64,000 nt of DNA from Bacteroidota bacterium (GCA_013285945.1 JABDGP010000004.1:1-64000), one strand, 5' to 3'. Counted from the stretch's first letter, positions 18,199 through 27,525 are shown. Notes: generated by a model not told the origin, from the sequence alone. Numbers and translations: made by a program.

Positions 18199-18609
18199 TT
18201 ACACTAACTGTGCGTCAGACGAAATAGGCGCGCTGATAATCTTAGAGATCAAACAATTTTGTTCTGCACCTTTCACGATCCCGGCAAATTGTTCTGCTGA
18301 AATATTCGGAATTTTTCCTTTGATGGAAAGATGAACTCCCGTGATGGCAAGACCTTCAAGTGTTACCGCGGCAACCGTATCAAGCGCTGTTGCTGTAAAA
18401 CCGCCCTGGCCAAGAAGGCTACTCACGGCCATGGTAAAGCAGCCCGCATGAGCCGCGGCAAGCAGTTCCTCGGGGTTTGTACCCGCTCCGTTTTCGAAAC
18501 GGGTGTTAAATGAATATTGCGTTTTATTCAATACTGTACTTTGCGTGGAGAGATTTCCTTTGCCGGCTTTCAAATCTCCTTCCCAGTGTGCTGATGCTGT
18601 CCGTTTCAT
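18199..18609 (-). CDS. OsmC-family peroxiredoxin
   Basis: Cytosolic organic-hydroperoxide reductase of the OsmC/Ohr superfamily, 136 residues. The two active-site cysteines are visible: C57 in AAHAGCFTM and C119 in EQNCLISK, about 60 residues apart as in OsmC proteins. The N-terminal segment (RTASAHWEGDLKAGKGNL) and GTNPEELLAAAHA match the OsmC rather than the Ohr subgroup. The enzyme would reduce fatty-acid or other organic peroxides with a thiol donor. It is followed by a clear terminator and preceded by an SDR gene on the same strand, 82 bp upstream, so it may have its own promoter. Confidence 0.92.
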   Translation of the reverse strand: MKRTASAHWEGDLKAGKGNLSTQSTVLNKTQYSFNTRFENGAGTNPEELLAAAHAGCFTMAVSSLLGQGGFTATALDTVAAVTLEGLAITGVHLSIKGKIPNISAEQFAGIVKGAEQNCLISKIISAPISSDAQLV

Positions 18610-18691
18610 AATTGGTGTTGTTAATGGTTTGACGTGTAACTAATTAATTCTAAATAAGGTTTCCAGGTGATTCGATATCTTCAAGTTGTTT

Positions 18692-19432
18692 TCAAAGTCC
18701 CTTTATACTCATTCCTCCATCTACCATAATGTTTTGCCCGGTGATGTAACTCGCTTTGTCCATTGCAAGAAATGCAACAATACTTGCCACTTCTTCGGGC
18801 TGACCAACACGGGCCATCGGAGTGCGTGCAAGAATTTTTTCAAGGCGATCAGGTTGTGAAAGGACGCTTTCAGTTAATGGAGTTTCAATATACCAAGGCG
18901 AAACCGAGTTGACACGAATGTGAAACGGTGCCCATTCAGCTGCGAGGTGACGCGAAAGCTGAATGATCGCTGCTTTTGTCATTCCGTAAGGCGGACCGGT
19001 TTGAAGATCAAATGTGCCGGCCACTGAAGCAATATTAACCACACTGGCATTGCCCGATTCCTTTAATAATGGAAAAAACTGACGTGTAATTTCTGTGAGG
19101 CTGAACAGGTTGACTTCAAAAAGCTGACGGTATTCTGCTTCGTTGTAGTCAATAAATTTCTTGCGAACATTTGTCCCGACATTATTTACCAATACATCGA
19201 GCTTGCCCCAATCTTCTTTCACCTTTTGCGTCAATTTTTTTCTAAACTCAGTATCTGACACATCGCCTTCAAGCGTGGTTAGCTTTGATGAATTGTCAAT
19301 TTTAAAATTCTTGACACTGCGCGCTACGATCAGCACTTCTGCACCCAGTTCTAAAAACTCTTTTGTAATAGACTGCCCGATGCCCTTGGTGCCACCTGTC
19401 ACCAACACCTTTTTATTTTGTAATGACCACAT
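18692..19432 (-). CDS. SDR-family NAD(P)-dependent oxidoreductase (tropinone-reductase-like)
   Basis: Classical short-chain dehydrogenase/reductase of 246 residues with a Rossmann fold. The cofactor motif GGTKGIG is at 13-19 and NNVGT at 83-87. The catalytic tetrad is complete: N108, S136, Y149 and K153 (YGMTK). The C-terminal motif [12 protein letters not shown] is standard. The sequence [17 protein letters not shown] resembles the plant tropinone-reductase-like subgroup, but the substrate cannot be assigned. It lies 82 bp upstream of OsmC on the same strand and diverges from the DUF2252 gene across a 114-bp region. Confidence 0.92.
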   Translation of the reverse strand: MWSLQNKKVLVTGGTKGIGQSITKEFLELGAEVLIVARSVKNFKIDNSSKLTTLEGDVSDTEFRKKLTQKVKEDWGKLDVLVNNVGTNVRKKFIDYNEAEYRQLFEVNLFSLTEITRQFFPLLKESGNASVVNIASVAGTFDLQTGPPYGMTKAAIIQLSRHLAAEWAPFHIRVNSVSPWYIETPLTESVLSQPDRLEKILARTPMARVGQPEEVASIVAFLAMDKASYITGQNIMVDGGMSIKGL

Positions 19433-19546
19433 AAATGAATTTAAAATCCTTTCAAATAAGGAAAAAACAGCGCAATTATACTTGCTCTAAAATTGGTCAA
19501 TAATTATTGAAATGAAAACAGTAGTTTTCTGTAAAAGAACAAGCTG

Positions 19547-20722
19547 ATGAAATCACTCCAGGAGCGGATCAAAGAATTCAATTCGGATCGGCAACAGCCA
19601 ACACTCGCAAGGAAATACAAACTCATGGCAGATAATGAGTTTACTTTCTTTCGCGCTACCTGCCATTTGTTTTATGAAGACCTAAGCTCTGATCCGGCCT
19701 TGGCTCAAGGCCCGCTGGTTTGGAGTTGTGGTGATCTTCACCTCGAAAACTTTGGAAGTTATCGTGCCGCCAATGGCCTGGTTTATTTTGATATCAACGA
19801 CTTTGACGAAGCGATGCTCGCGCCTGCCTCGTGGGAACTCACCCGCTTTCTTTGCAGCATTGGCATGGCCTCTGATCTTTGGAAATATTCAGCCAAGGAA
19901 GCTGAGGCATTGATGATTCTCGTAGTAAAAGCTTACACTAATCAATTGGCTGGCGGAAAGGCTTATGCTATCGAACGGGAGACTAGCCCGACACTAATTC
20001 AGGAATTTTTTGAATTGGCAGAAAGGCAAAAGGAGAAAGCAATGGTTAAGGCCCGGGTAGACAAAAAAAAAGAAAGACTAAAAATCATTACCGACAAAAC
20101 GCTGCTGCTAGAAAAAGAAATTCAAAAGCAGATAAAAACTGAGGTGAACGATTTCTTGAATGAACATTACGGTTACCTGAAAGTCATAGATTCAGCGTTT
20201 CGGATTGCCGGCACAGGAAGTTTAGGAGTGAAACGCTACGTGCTTTTGGTGGAAGACTCTCGGCAAGAACGTTTACGATTGCTTGACATCAAACGGGCTA
20301 TGCCCTCCTCGCTGGCACCATATTTAAAATCACGTCAGCCCAAGTGGACTTCTGACGCTGAACGAATTGTAACAGTTCAGGACTTCATGCAGTATGCGCC
20401 TCCCCGGTTTATGGGCACCCTTTCTGTTGATAATGAAAAATATGTACTAAAACAATTGCAGCCCAGTGCTCAGAAAATTGATCACACTCTTTGTCATAAA
20501 AAAATGAAGAATGTTGAGACTGTCATGACGACGATGGCTCAGGCGCTTGCTTCTGCACAAATTCGAAGCACATCTCGCAAAGGTTCGGCCGACGTAGAAG
20601 AATTAATGAAGTTTTCTGTCAATTCACTTTGGCAAACTCAGGTGGTTAGTACTGCCATTGCGTATGTTTCTGTGATGAAGAGTTACTTTAAAGAATACCG
20701 GAAGTTGTATAAGGAAAAATGA
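19547..20722 (+). CDS. DUF2252 family protein
   Basis: Cytosolic protein of 391 residues belonging to DUF2252, a family with a kinase-like (aminoglycoside-phosphotransferase-type) fold pattern. The hallmark WSCGDLHLENFGSY followed by FDINDFDEA (a catalytic-loop-like D-x-H-x-x-N and a metal-binding D) is clear near residues 63-95. The motif GTGSLGVKRY appears further on. The substrate is unknown for the family. It sits alone between a divergent SDR gene and a convergent zinc-ribbon gene (7 bp apart). No membrane segment or signal peptide is seen. Confidence 0.85.
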   Translation: MKSLQERIKEFNSDRQQPTLARKYKLMADNEFTFFRATCHLFYEDLSSDPALAQGPLVWSCGDLHLENFGSYRAANGLVYFDINDFDEAMLAPASWELTRFLCSIGMASDLWKYSAKEAEALMILVVKAYTNQLAGGKAYAIERETSPTLIQEFFELAERQKEKAMVKARVDKKKERLKIITDKTLLLEKEIQKQIKTEVNDFLNEHYGYLKVIDSAFRIAGTGSLGVKRYVLLVEDSRQERLRLLDIKRAMPSSLAPYLKSRQPKWTSDAERIVTVQDFMQYAPPRFMGTLSVDNEKYVLKQLQPSAQKIDHTLCHKKMKNVETVMTTMAQALASAQIRSTSRKGSADVEELMKFSVNSLWQTQVVSTAIAYVSVMKSYFKEYRKLYKEK

Positions 20723-20729
20723 GATGGAT

Positions 20730-21092
20730 TTATTTGCTCTCTTTTCGTTCAACTAGCAGAAACCAATCTTTGTCCGTTTGCAAGTAACCTTGCTCGTAAC
20801 AAAAATGATACACAGCACCCTCTTTCGTTTTGTAGAGACTTGTTAAATAATGGAAGTCAAAACCTTTCTCCATTAGTTTTTCCCGATGGACCTTCGTTTT
20901 TCCCGAAGGGTTTAGCTCTAAAAGTATTCGCCTGTTTTTGCGTAAGGCGTTATTTGTATTACGAACAAGATTGGTATTGTCGCTGTTCAGCCGGTTGTTG
21001 TAGGATATTCGGCACTGGTCGGAGCAAAACTTTTTATCGGCACGTCCTCTGATCTTATCGCCACACTCGAGGCATTTCTTTTCCACTGTCAT
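20730..21092 (-). CDS. small zinc-ribbon protein of unknown function
   Basis: Protein of 120 residues. It begins with a zinc-ribbon of four cysteines, KCLECGDKIRGRADKKFCSDQCR, with C8/C11 and C23/C27 as likely ligands. A basic helical linker with many Asn/Arg follows (NNALRKNRRILLEL), then a compact C-terminal domain ending DKDWFLLVERK. Proteins with this arrangement are common in Bacteroidota and are not characterised; nucleic-acid binding is plausible from the ribbon and the basic linker but not shown. It is the downstream neighbour of a rhodanese gene on the same strand (39 bp gap), so the two may be cotranscribed. Confidence 0.78.
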   Translation of the reverse strand: MTVEKKCLECGDKIRGRADKKFCSDQCRISYNNRLNSDNTNLVRNTNNALRKNRRILLELNPSGKTKVHREKLMEKGFDFHYLTSLYKTKEGAVYHFCYEQGYLQTDKDWFLLVERKESK

Positions 21093-21131
21093 TTTTACTA
21101 TCCGGTTTTGAAAATAAGGCTTGGCGCTCCT

Positions 21132-21656
21132 TTATTTTTTGCAGGAGTTGTCTTCCATCACACTCATTCCTCCTGCCATGTTTGTAATATCGGTGAAGCC
21201 TTTCTGTGTAAGCAAATAACTGGCTTGCGGACTCCGGTGGCTGTGTGAGCAATAGACAATGATTTCCTTATTCTTAAATTTATTTAACTCGGCAGCACGA
21301 CCCTCAAGTTCTTGAATAGGTATGTTGATAGCATTTTTTAGACTGCCAAAATTTGGCTCCGCTTTTCCATCAAACTCTTCTTTGGTTCTGACATCCAATA
21401 AAACAACCCTTGGATGACTGGCGATGTACGCGCAGATTTTTCCTGGCTCAATTGTTTTGAAAACAACTGTAGATTTTTTGACTAAAGCCATTTGACAATG
21501 CTGACATTGCCCCGGTTTGTTATAGTCCGCTTTATCACAGTCGCGACCACAAGGCAAGCAGGCATATAGCTCTGATTTCGCTGTTGTTTGCGAAAATGCT
21601 GAGGTGCAAATCAGCAACGCGAGAAATAAAACAGGTTTTTGAATTAGCTTTTTCAT
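21132..21656 (-). CDS. exported rhodanese-like protein with heavy-metal-binding Cys domain
   Basis: Periplasmic protein of 174 residues: signal peptide to about residue 22 (LFLALLICTSAFSQ), then a Cys-rich metal-binding segment (YACLPCGRDCDKADYNKPGQ continuing CQHC; C33, C36, C40, C51, C54) of the type seen before copper-related proteins in this phylum, then a rhodanese domain. The rhodanese loop is YCSHSHRS with the active-site cysteine C136, preceded by VVLLDVRTKEEFDG. It could transfer sulfur or act as a thiol/metal sensor. The coupling of a metal-binding and a sulfurtransferase module suggests metal or sulfide handling, which is inference. It lies downstream of lpxD on the same strand. 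Confidence 0.85.
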   Translation of the reverse strand: MKKLIQKPVLFLALLICTSAFSQTTAKSELYACLPCGRDCDKADYNKPGQCQHCQMALVKKSTVVFKTIEPGKICAYIASHPRVVLLDVRTKEEFDGKAEPNFGSLKNAINIPIQELEGRAAELNKFKNKEIIVYCSHSHRSPQASYLLTQKGFTDITNMAGGMSVMEDNSCKK

Positions 21657-21763
21657 AAGCTAAAACTAGGATATTTTAACTTATGTCCTTTTGAAGATTA
21701 GAATTTTTAGTTTCTAAATCATTGAGAGAAAAGAAGTCGGTTGATATTCCTTGCTTTGGAGAC

Positions 21764-22837
21764 TTACTCTTCGCCTTCGACTTCCTGCCTTTCGGTCATT
21801 TCAAGTTGCATGATCTTTTTCTCCAACTCACGGAGTCGTTCATTAATGTCGGGCAGGCGCTTGAACATTGCGTATGCCTTGAAGTATTCTTTTACATCAA
21901 AGGCGGGAGAGCCAATAATACGCTGCCCTTCGTCTTTGATTGATTTACCGATACCTGCCTGTGCACCAATGCCTGTGTTATTAGCAATTACCAAATGTCC
22001 GGCAATGCCAACCTGCCCGCCAATCATATTGTTTTCGCCAACTTTTGACGAACCTGAAATCCCAGTCTGAGCCGCTATCACCGTGTTCTTTCCGATTTCA
22101 ACATTATGCGCTACCTGGATTAAGTTGTCAAGTTTCACTCCTTGTCGCACCACAGTGCTATCACCAAAAAGGGTGGCACAATCAATCACTGTATTGGCGC
22201 CAATCGCGACATCGTCTTCAACAATCACATTGCCAAGCTGCGGTATGGTCTTGTACGTTCCGTCTTCCTGAGGTGCAAAACCAAAACCATCACTTCCAAT
22301 TACTGTGCCCGAGTGAATCACGCAATTGTTGCCAATCTTGGTATCGGCATAGAGTTTTACATTGGGATGAAGAATGGTATTGTTGCCTATCGTTACATTA
22401 TCTCCAACAAACACATGGGGATAAATTTTTACATTATCGCCGATCCTTACATGGTTTCCGATATAGGAAAAAGCGCCACGATAAATATTGTTTCCAACAG
22501 ATACATTAGCTCCAATAAAACTTGGCTCCTCAATCCCCGTTTTTTGAAAACTGATCACTTTATGATATTCTTCAAGGAGTAACGTGAAGCTGATGTATGG
22601 ATCGTCAACCAGAATAAGTGCTGTTGTGATTTCTTTCCTCGCCTGAAAATCCCTTTTCACTATAACGGCACTCGCCAGTGTCGTGTAGATGTATTGTTCG
22701 TATTTCGGGTTTGACAAAAATGCGATCTGGCCCTTTTTCGCATCCTGAATTTTTGCCAACATATTGATCTTCTCGCCGCCATTACCCCGCACTTCGCCTT
22801 TCAGCATGCCCGCGATTTGATTGATCGTAAATTCCAT
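21764..22837 (-). CDS. lpxD: UDP-3-O-acylglucosamine N-acyltransferase LpxD
   Basis: Third enzyme of lipid A synthesis; it transfers a hydroxyacyl chain from ACP to UDP-3-O-acylglucosamine in the cytosol. The protein has 357 residues, the usual length. The N-terminal uridine-binding domain is at 1-100 ([17 protein letters not shown]). The left-handed parallel beta-helix has hexapeptide repeats ([20 protein letters not shown] and many more), and the catalytic histidine lies in [13 protein letters not shown]-terminal helix ([19 protein letters not shown]) closes the trimer. The order HD-hydrolase then lpxD on one strand is common in Bacteroidota. Usually lpxC/fabZ and lpxA follow, but here a rhodanese gene comes next. 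Confidence 0.97.
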   Translation of the reverse strand: MEFTINQIAGMLKGEVRGNGGEKINMLAKIQDAKKGQIAFLSNPKYEQYIYTTLASAVIVKRDFQARKEITTALILVDDPYISFTLLLEEYHKVISFQKTGIEEPSFIGANVSVGNNIYRGAFSYIGNHVRIGDNVKIYPHVFVGDNVTIGNNTILHPNVKLYADTKIGNNCVIHSGTVIGSDGFGFAPQEDGTYKTIPQLGNVIVEDDVAIGANTVIDCATLFGDSTVVRQGVKLDNLIQVAHNVEIGKNTVIAAQTGISGSSKVGENNMIGGQVGIAGHLVIANNTGIGAQAGIGKSIKDEGQRIIGSPAFDVKEYFKAYAMFKRLPDINERLRELEKKIMQLEMTERQEVEGEE

Positions 22838-22905
22838 AGTGAGTTTTTAAGCATTTAGGGGAAGCATTGAGCAGCCAATTCGTTGACTCTCAGTGGCTCC
22901 ATAGC

Positions 22906-24198
22906 CTAAAGTGCATTAGACAAAGATAAGTTTTTAGGCCAGCATAAATAGTTTTTTTTCAGGATTTTGCTCATTGCCTGGATGGTAGGCAAGTCGCTGG
23001 CTTGAGCAATATCCACTACTTTCCCGGTTTTCATCAAAATATTGATCGACGGCCCACCAGTAACATAGGCTTCGTTGGTCACGGTTCCATGGGAAAACAG
23101 ATAATTCGCATCATTGCGCAGAACGCCAAAAGAGCGGTGGATTTCTAGTAGGGCTTTCTCAATATGAGCTTTTTTGATTGGTGTGGTTGTCAAGCGAATT
23201 TGAAAAAGTTCACGTTGCAAAAGCCGGTTACATAGTCCGCTCAGGATAGTATCCGGATGATTGCGCCAGAGTTTAACAGAGCCCCATATGTCATTGTCGT
23301 CAAGCTGGCCGAAGGCTTCAAGTATTTCGGGTTGCTGAGCAAATTCTGACGCTGAATATTTCCTTTTCAAGAAAAAAAGCAGTGCGTCGCTGGCATTAAT
23401 TTTATTACCTCCACCGGCAAGATATTGCGCGCGCCTTATAATGTTCACTACCATCCGCTCGGCACTCACGGCGGTTTTGTGCAAATACACTTGCCAATAC
23501 ATTAGCCGGCGGGCGTGCAAAAAACTTTCGATGCTAAAAATACCTTTCTCTTCAACTACCAATTGGTCATCGTGCACATTCAGCATTGCAATAATCCGGT
23601 CGATCCCAACAGTGCCTTCCATAACTCCCGTGAAAAAACTGTCGCGGGTGAGGTAATCCATCCGATCGATATCAAGTTGACTGCTTACGAGGTGGTGAAA
23701 AAACTTTCTCTTATAGCTGTTACGAAAAATTTTTAACGCTAAATCCAGCGCTCCATGATATGTTTCATTCAAGGCTTTCATAAACTGATATGAAATGCTT
23801 TCGTGGCGAATGCCGGGCAATAATGTTTCTTCCAGCGAATGCGAGAGCGGCCCATGACCGATGTCGTGCAGGAGAATTGCAATTTGCGATGCTTCAAATT
23901 CTTCCTCGCTAATTTCTATTTCTTTATTGCGAAGACTTTCAAGTACACGGCCCATCAGGTGCATCGCGCCAAGCGCATGATGAAAACGGGTGTGAACTGC
24001 ACCCGGATACACGAAATCGCTTACTCCTAATTGTTTTATAAAGCGCAGTCGCTGAAAATAAGGATGGGAAACTAAATCAGAGATCAATCCGCTCGGGATG
24101 GAAACAAATCCATACAGGGGATCGTTGATGATTTTGTTTTTGCTCAAAGTGATAACCCGATTGAAGTTTAAATAGTAACTTAGATTTTTTAAACGCAT
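22906..24198 (-). CDS. HD-domain phosphohydrolase (COG1078/SAMHD1-like)
   Basis: Metal-dependent HD hydrolase of about 430 residues. The frame runs from 24246, but the ATG at 24198 (MRLKNLSYYLNF) is the best start; a TTG further in (before SKNKIINDPLYGF) is also possible. Conserved motifs are INDPLYGFVSIP, HTRFHHALGAMHL (H73/H74), ILLHDIGHGPLSHSLE (H111/D112) and LDIDRMDYLTRDSFFTGV, which together define the dNTPase/SAMHD1-like family. The substrate is probably a nucleotide. Its start codon overlaps the start codon of porX on the other strand in one CATG, so both promoters must lie inside the opposite gene. lpxD follows 68 bp downstream. Confidence 0.9.
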   Translation of the reverse strand: MRLKNLSYYLNFNRVITLSKNKIINDPLYGFVSIPSGLISDLVSHPYFQRLRFIKQLGVSDFVYPGAVHTRFHHALGAMHLMGRVLESLRNKEIEISEEEFEASQIAILLHDIGHGPLSHSLEETLLPGIRHESISYQFMKALNETYHGALDLALKIFRNSYKRKFFHHLVSSQLDIDRMDYLTRDSFFTGVMEGTVGIDRIIAMLNVHDDQLVVEEKGIFSIESFLHARRLMYWQVYLHKTAVSAERMVVNIIRRAQYLAGGGNKINASDALLFFLKRKYSASEFAQQPEILEAFGQLDDNDIWGSVKLWRNHPDTILSGLCNRLLQRELFQIRLTTTPIKKAHIEKALLEIHRSFGVLRNDANYLFSHGTVTNEAYVTGGPSINILMKTGKVVDIAQASDLPTIQAMSKILKKNYLCWPKNLSLSNAL

Positions 24199-25756
24199 GC
24201 AAAGATACACCATTCTGTGGGCTGATGACGAGATCGATTTGCTCAAACCTCACATTCTTTTTTTACAACAGCGCGGCTATGATATTACGCCTGTAAATAA
24301 TGGCTCAGATGCTGTTGAACTCTGTGAGTCGCGCCATTTTGATGTGGTCTTTCTAGACGAACACATGCCGGGTATGAGTGGACTGGAGGCGCTCAGCCTG
24401 ATTAAAAATAGCAAGCCCAATCTTCCGGTGGTGATGATCACCAAAAATGAAGAAGAACGTATCATGGAAGAGGCGATTGGTGCCAAGATTGAAGATTACC
24501 TCATTAAGCCAATCAACCCAAGCCAGATTTTGTTGTCAGTAAAAAAGATATTGGATAACAAGAGGTTGGTTATTGAAAAAACCAATCAAGGCTATCAGCA
24601 AGAGTTTGGGAAAATAGGAATGGCTCTGCTCGACAATATGAACCATGAGCAATGGGCCGATATTTATAAGAAGCTTGTTTTTTGGGAGCTGCAGATGGAC
24701 GAAGCCGACAACAATGAAATGGCGGAGGTTTTGGAGAGCCAAAAGGTAGACGCCAACACGAATTTCTGCCGGTTCATAAAAAAGAATTACGAAAGCTGGC
24801 TCAACAATCCTAACGTAGATCGACCGATGCTATCACACCAACTGATGAAGAAGGTAGTGTTCCCAGAGCTTTCGGCAACCAAATCAACGTTTGTGTTTAT
24901 CATTGACAACCTGCGATATGATCAATGGAAAGTGATCGAGCCGGTGCTGGCCGAATTTTTTAATGTCGATAAGGAAGAAACCTACTATTCTATTTTACCA
25001 ACAACAACCGCGTATGCGCGCAATTCTATTTTTTCAGGCATGCTTCCGTCAGACATGGTAAAAACTTATCCGGATCTTTGGGTAGGTGAGGAAGATGATG
25101 AAGGCAAGAATAATTTTGAAGATGAATTTCTTGCGCGGCAGTTGAAGCGTAATAACCTGAACATTAAGTTTTCTTATCATAAAATCAAACAGCTGGAAGA
25201 AGGCCGTGATCTGGCAGACTCTGTAAATAATCTTTTTGGAAACCAGTTGAACGTGATCGTCTACAATTTTGTGGATATGCTGTCGCACGCACGCACCGAC
25301 ATGGCCATGATTCGCGAGCTCGCCCCCGATGAAGCTGCTTACCGTTCTATTACAAAATCATGGTTTATTCATTCCCCATTGCTGGAAATTCTTAAAAAAG
25401 TTTCCGAGAAAAATACCCGCGTGATCATCACCACCGACCACGGTACTATTCGCGTTAAGCGTCCTTTTAAAATTGTCGGTGATAAGACCGTCAATTCTAA
25501 TTTGCGCTATAAGCAAGGAAAAAATCTGGGCTATGAAGGCGACAAAGTAATGGAAGCACCAAAGCCCGAGCGTTTCTTTCTGCCCAAGCAAAATGTCTCG
25601 ACATCGTATGTGTTCGCTATTGAAGACCAGTTTTTTGCTTATCCCAATAACTATAATTACTACGTTAATTTCTATAAAGACACCTTTCAGCATGGTGGCG
25701 TAAGTCTGGAAGAAATGATTATCCCTATAATTTCTTTAACTTCGAAGAATGCCTGA
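24197..25756 (+). CDS. porX: PorX, response regulator with PglZ/alkaline-phosphatase-like domain (type IX secretion regulator)
   Basis: Two-domain regulator of 519 residues, the length of known PorX proteins. The receiver domain (1-120) has the acid pocket D10/D11, phospho-acceptor D54 (FLDEHMPG) and K104 (IKP). A helical linker follows, then a PglZ-type domain of the alkaline-phosphatase superfamily from about residue 225: VFIIDNLRYDQW (D237), ILPTTTAYARNSIFSG (Thr nucleophile region 269-271), a HARTD motif and TTDHGT. In Porphyromonas and Flavobacterium PorX controls type IX secretion with the kinase PorY and an ECF sigma factor; it binds zinc and has phosphodiesterase activity. PorY is not in the window. 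It is the first gene of a three-gene overlapping operon. Confidence 0.96.
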   Translation: MQRYTILWADDEIDLLKPHILFLQQRGYDITPVNNGSDAVELCESRHFDVVFLDEHMPGMSGLEALSLIKNSKPNLPVVMITKNEEERIMEEAIGAKIEDYLIKPINPSQILLSVKKILDNKRLVIEKTNQGYQQEFGKIGMALLDNMNHEQWADIYKKLVFWELQMDEADNNEMAEVLESQKVDANTNFCRFIKKNYESWLNNPNVDRPMLSHQLMKKVVFPELSATKSTFVFIIDNLRYDQWKVIEPVLAEFFNVDKEETYYSILPTTTAYARNSIFSGMLPSDMVKTYPDLWVGEEDDEGKNNFEDEFLARQLKRNNLNIKFSYHKIKQLEEGRDLADSVNNLFGNQLNVIVYNFVDMLSHARTDMAMIRELAPDEAAYRSITKSWFIHSPLLEILKKVSEKNTRVIITTDHGTIRVKRPFKIVGDKTVNSNLRYKQGKNLGYEGDKVMEAPKPERFFLPKQNVSTSYVFAIEDQFFAYPNNYNYYVNFYKDTFQHGGVSLEEMIIPIISLTSKNA

Positions 25757-26192
25757 CCGAACCGCAACTGGTGAAGGGATCGAATTTTCCCAAGTAGAAA
25801 TCAGCCAAGTGGCCAAAGAACTCCTGAAGGCCGGCGAAGGCCAATTTGTATGGGCTTTATATGGCTCTATGGGCGCTGGCAAAACAACATTGACGAAGGC
25901 AATTGTAGCCGAATTGGGAGTACAGGAAACAGTAACAAGCCCCACATTTTCTATTGTAAATGAATACCGCGGCAGCAATGAACAACAGATTTATCATTTT
26001 GATTTTTACCGGATAAAAAATGAGATAGAAGCCTATGACCTGGGCATTGATGAATATTTTGACTCCGGGCATTTGTGCCTGGTGGAGTGGCCCGAAAAAA
26101 TCCCTACCCTGTTGCCGCCGAACCATTTCGAAATTCAATTGAAAATTATTGGAAAACAAACCCGATTAATCCAATACGCGACCCATGGCTGA
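25749..26192 (+). CDS. tsaE: tRNA threonylcarbamoyladenosine biosynthesis ATPase TsaE
   Basis: Small ATPase of 147 residues that works with TsaB and TsaD to make the t6A modification at position 37 of ANN-decoding tRNAs. Walker A is GSMGAGKTT (39-47), followed by the family segments TSPTFSIVNEYRG and IYHFDFYRI, then LVEWPEKIP, all characteristic of TsaE. Its start overlaps the end of porX by 8 bp and its end overlaps ald by 8 bp, so expression is tied to both neighbours. A typical length and a complete motif set suggest a functional enzyme. Confidence 0.96.
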   Translation: MPDRTATGEGIEFSQVEISQVAKELLKAGEGQFVWALYGSMGAGKTTLTKAIVAELGVQETVTSPTFSIVNEYRGSNEQQIYHFDFYRIKNEIEAYDLGIDEYFDSGHLCLVEWPEKIPTLLPPNHFEIQLKIIGKQTRLIQYATHG

Positions 26193-27408
26193 AAAAAAGA
26201 ACACTGGTTTTGAAGCATTAGCGAAGACCAGTTTATCACCGCAGGAACAATTGGTAAAAGTGAAAAAAGGAAAGAACTCTTTTTTTATAGGCTTACCCAA
26301 AGAGATTGCTTTACAAGAGAATCGCATTAGTCTTACACCTGATGCTGTAGCGCTGCTGGTAAATAACGGTCACGAGGTGTGGGTGGAAAGTAATGCCGGC
26401 GCTGGAAGTAAGTTTACCGATCGTACCTACAGCGAAGCGGGAGCAAAGATTGTTCATTCACCACAGGAGGTTTATAAAGCGGATATTATTTTGAAAATAG
26501 AGCCGCCCACGATGGAGGAGTTGGAACATTTCAAACCAGGGCAAACGCTGATCTCGGCTGTGCAAATGGGCTACCTTGATGAAGAGCGTATTCACGCGTT
26601 GCTGAGAAAAAGAGTAACGGCTCTTGCGTACGAGTTTATTGAAGATAAAGTGGGAGGTATGCCAATCATTCGCGCTATGAGCGAAATTGCCGGCAGCACC
26701 GTAATGCTTATAGCGGCAGAATATCTGAGTACGGTTAAAAATGGTAAAGGAATTATTTTGGGAGGTATTACCGGAGTGCCTCCTACAAAAGTTGTCATTA
26801 TTGGGGCAGGCACAGTGGCAGAATATTCAGCACGCGCGGCACTTAGTCTTGGCGCAGAAATCCAGGTATTTGATAATCATCTTTACAAGCTTCGTAGAAT
26901 AAAGCATACACTTGGTCATCAATTCTACACATCTACAATTGACACAGTCACGCTGAGCGAAAGTTTGAAAAACGCTGATGTTGTGATTGGTGCATTGCGT
27001 GCCGAAAAAGGACGCGCGCGCCATGTAGTGAGTGAAGAGATGGTAAAAGCTATGAAGCCGGATTCACTGATCATCGATTTAAGCATCGATCAGGGTGGAT
27101 GTGTCGCTACTTCTGAAATTACATCGCACGCCAAGCCTGTTTTTAGAAAATACGATGTCATTCACTATTGCGTACCCAACGTAGCATCGCGTGTAGCAAA
27201 TACAGCTACAACGGCCCTCAGTAATATTTTTACACCTACCATTTTGCGGGCGGCTGAAGAAGGCGGGGTGGAGGAAATGATTTTTGCACACAAGTGGTTT
27301 ATGAAGGGCGTGTATACCTACAAAGGAAGCCTCACCAATGAAAGTGTGGCTCGTAAGTTTGCCATGAAATTCAGAAACATTGAGTTGTTGATCGCGGCAA
27401 GGGTATAA
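26185..27408 (+). CDS. ald: alanine dehydrogenase / transhydrogenase-alpha family protein, divergent active site
   Basis: NAD-linked enzyme of 407 residues, of the type annotated alanine dehydrogenase throughout Bacteroidota. It has an N-terminal extension of about 33 residues, then IGLPKEIALQENRISLTPDAV (R47), and a Rossmann domain GAGTVAEYSARAALSLGA with IIDLSIDQGG near the active site. By hand alignment with the Mycobacterium enzyme, its arginine and the aspartate of IDQGG are kept, but the pyruvate-binding lysine (KVKEP) is E106 in KIEPP and the catalytic histidine (FLHLA) is Q127 in AVQMG. True alanine dehydrogenase activity is therefore uncertain. It is the third gene of the porX-tsaE-ald operon. 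Confidence 0.85.
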   Translation: MAEKKNTGFEALAKTSLSPQEQLVKVKKGKNSFFIGLPKEIALQENRISLTPDAVALLVNNGHEVWVESNAGAGSKFTDRTYSEAGAKIVHSPQEVYKADIILKIEPPTMEELEHFKPGQTLISAVQMGYLDEERIHALLRKRVTALAYEFIEDKVGGMPIIRAMSEIAGSTVMLIAAEYLSTVKNGKGIILGGITGVPPTKVVIIGAGTVAEYSARAALSLGAEIQVFDNHLYKLRRIKHTLGHQFYTSTIDTVTLSESLKNADVVIGALRAEKGRARHVVSEEMVKAMKPDSLIIDLSIDQGGCVATSEITSHAKPVFRKYDVIHYCVPNVASRVANTATTALSNIFTPTILRAAEEGGVEEMIFAHKWFMKGVYTYKGSLTNESVARKFAMKFRNIELLIAARV

Positions 27409-27501
27409 ATTCCTGACACAATTTGGGTTAGTTTCGTCACTTTGAATGTGATCTCGATTTACCGTTTGTAGAATTAACCGATAAAGGAACAGTTGGCTGC
27501 A

Positions 27502-27509
27502 TAAATTTG
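27502..27509 (+). promoter_or_regulatory. putative -7 promoter element before the 78-residue gene
   Basis: TAAATTTG matches the Bacteroidota -7 consensus TAnnTTTG exactly and ends 16 bp before the ATG at 27526. No convincing -33 TTTG was found at the expected spacing, so this is suggestive only. Confidence 0.35.
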
Positions 27510-27525
27510 TTTACTGTTCTGTGCT

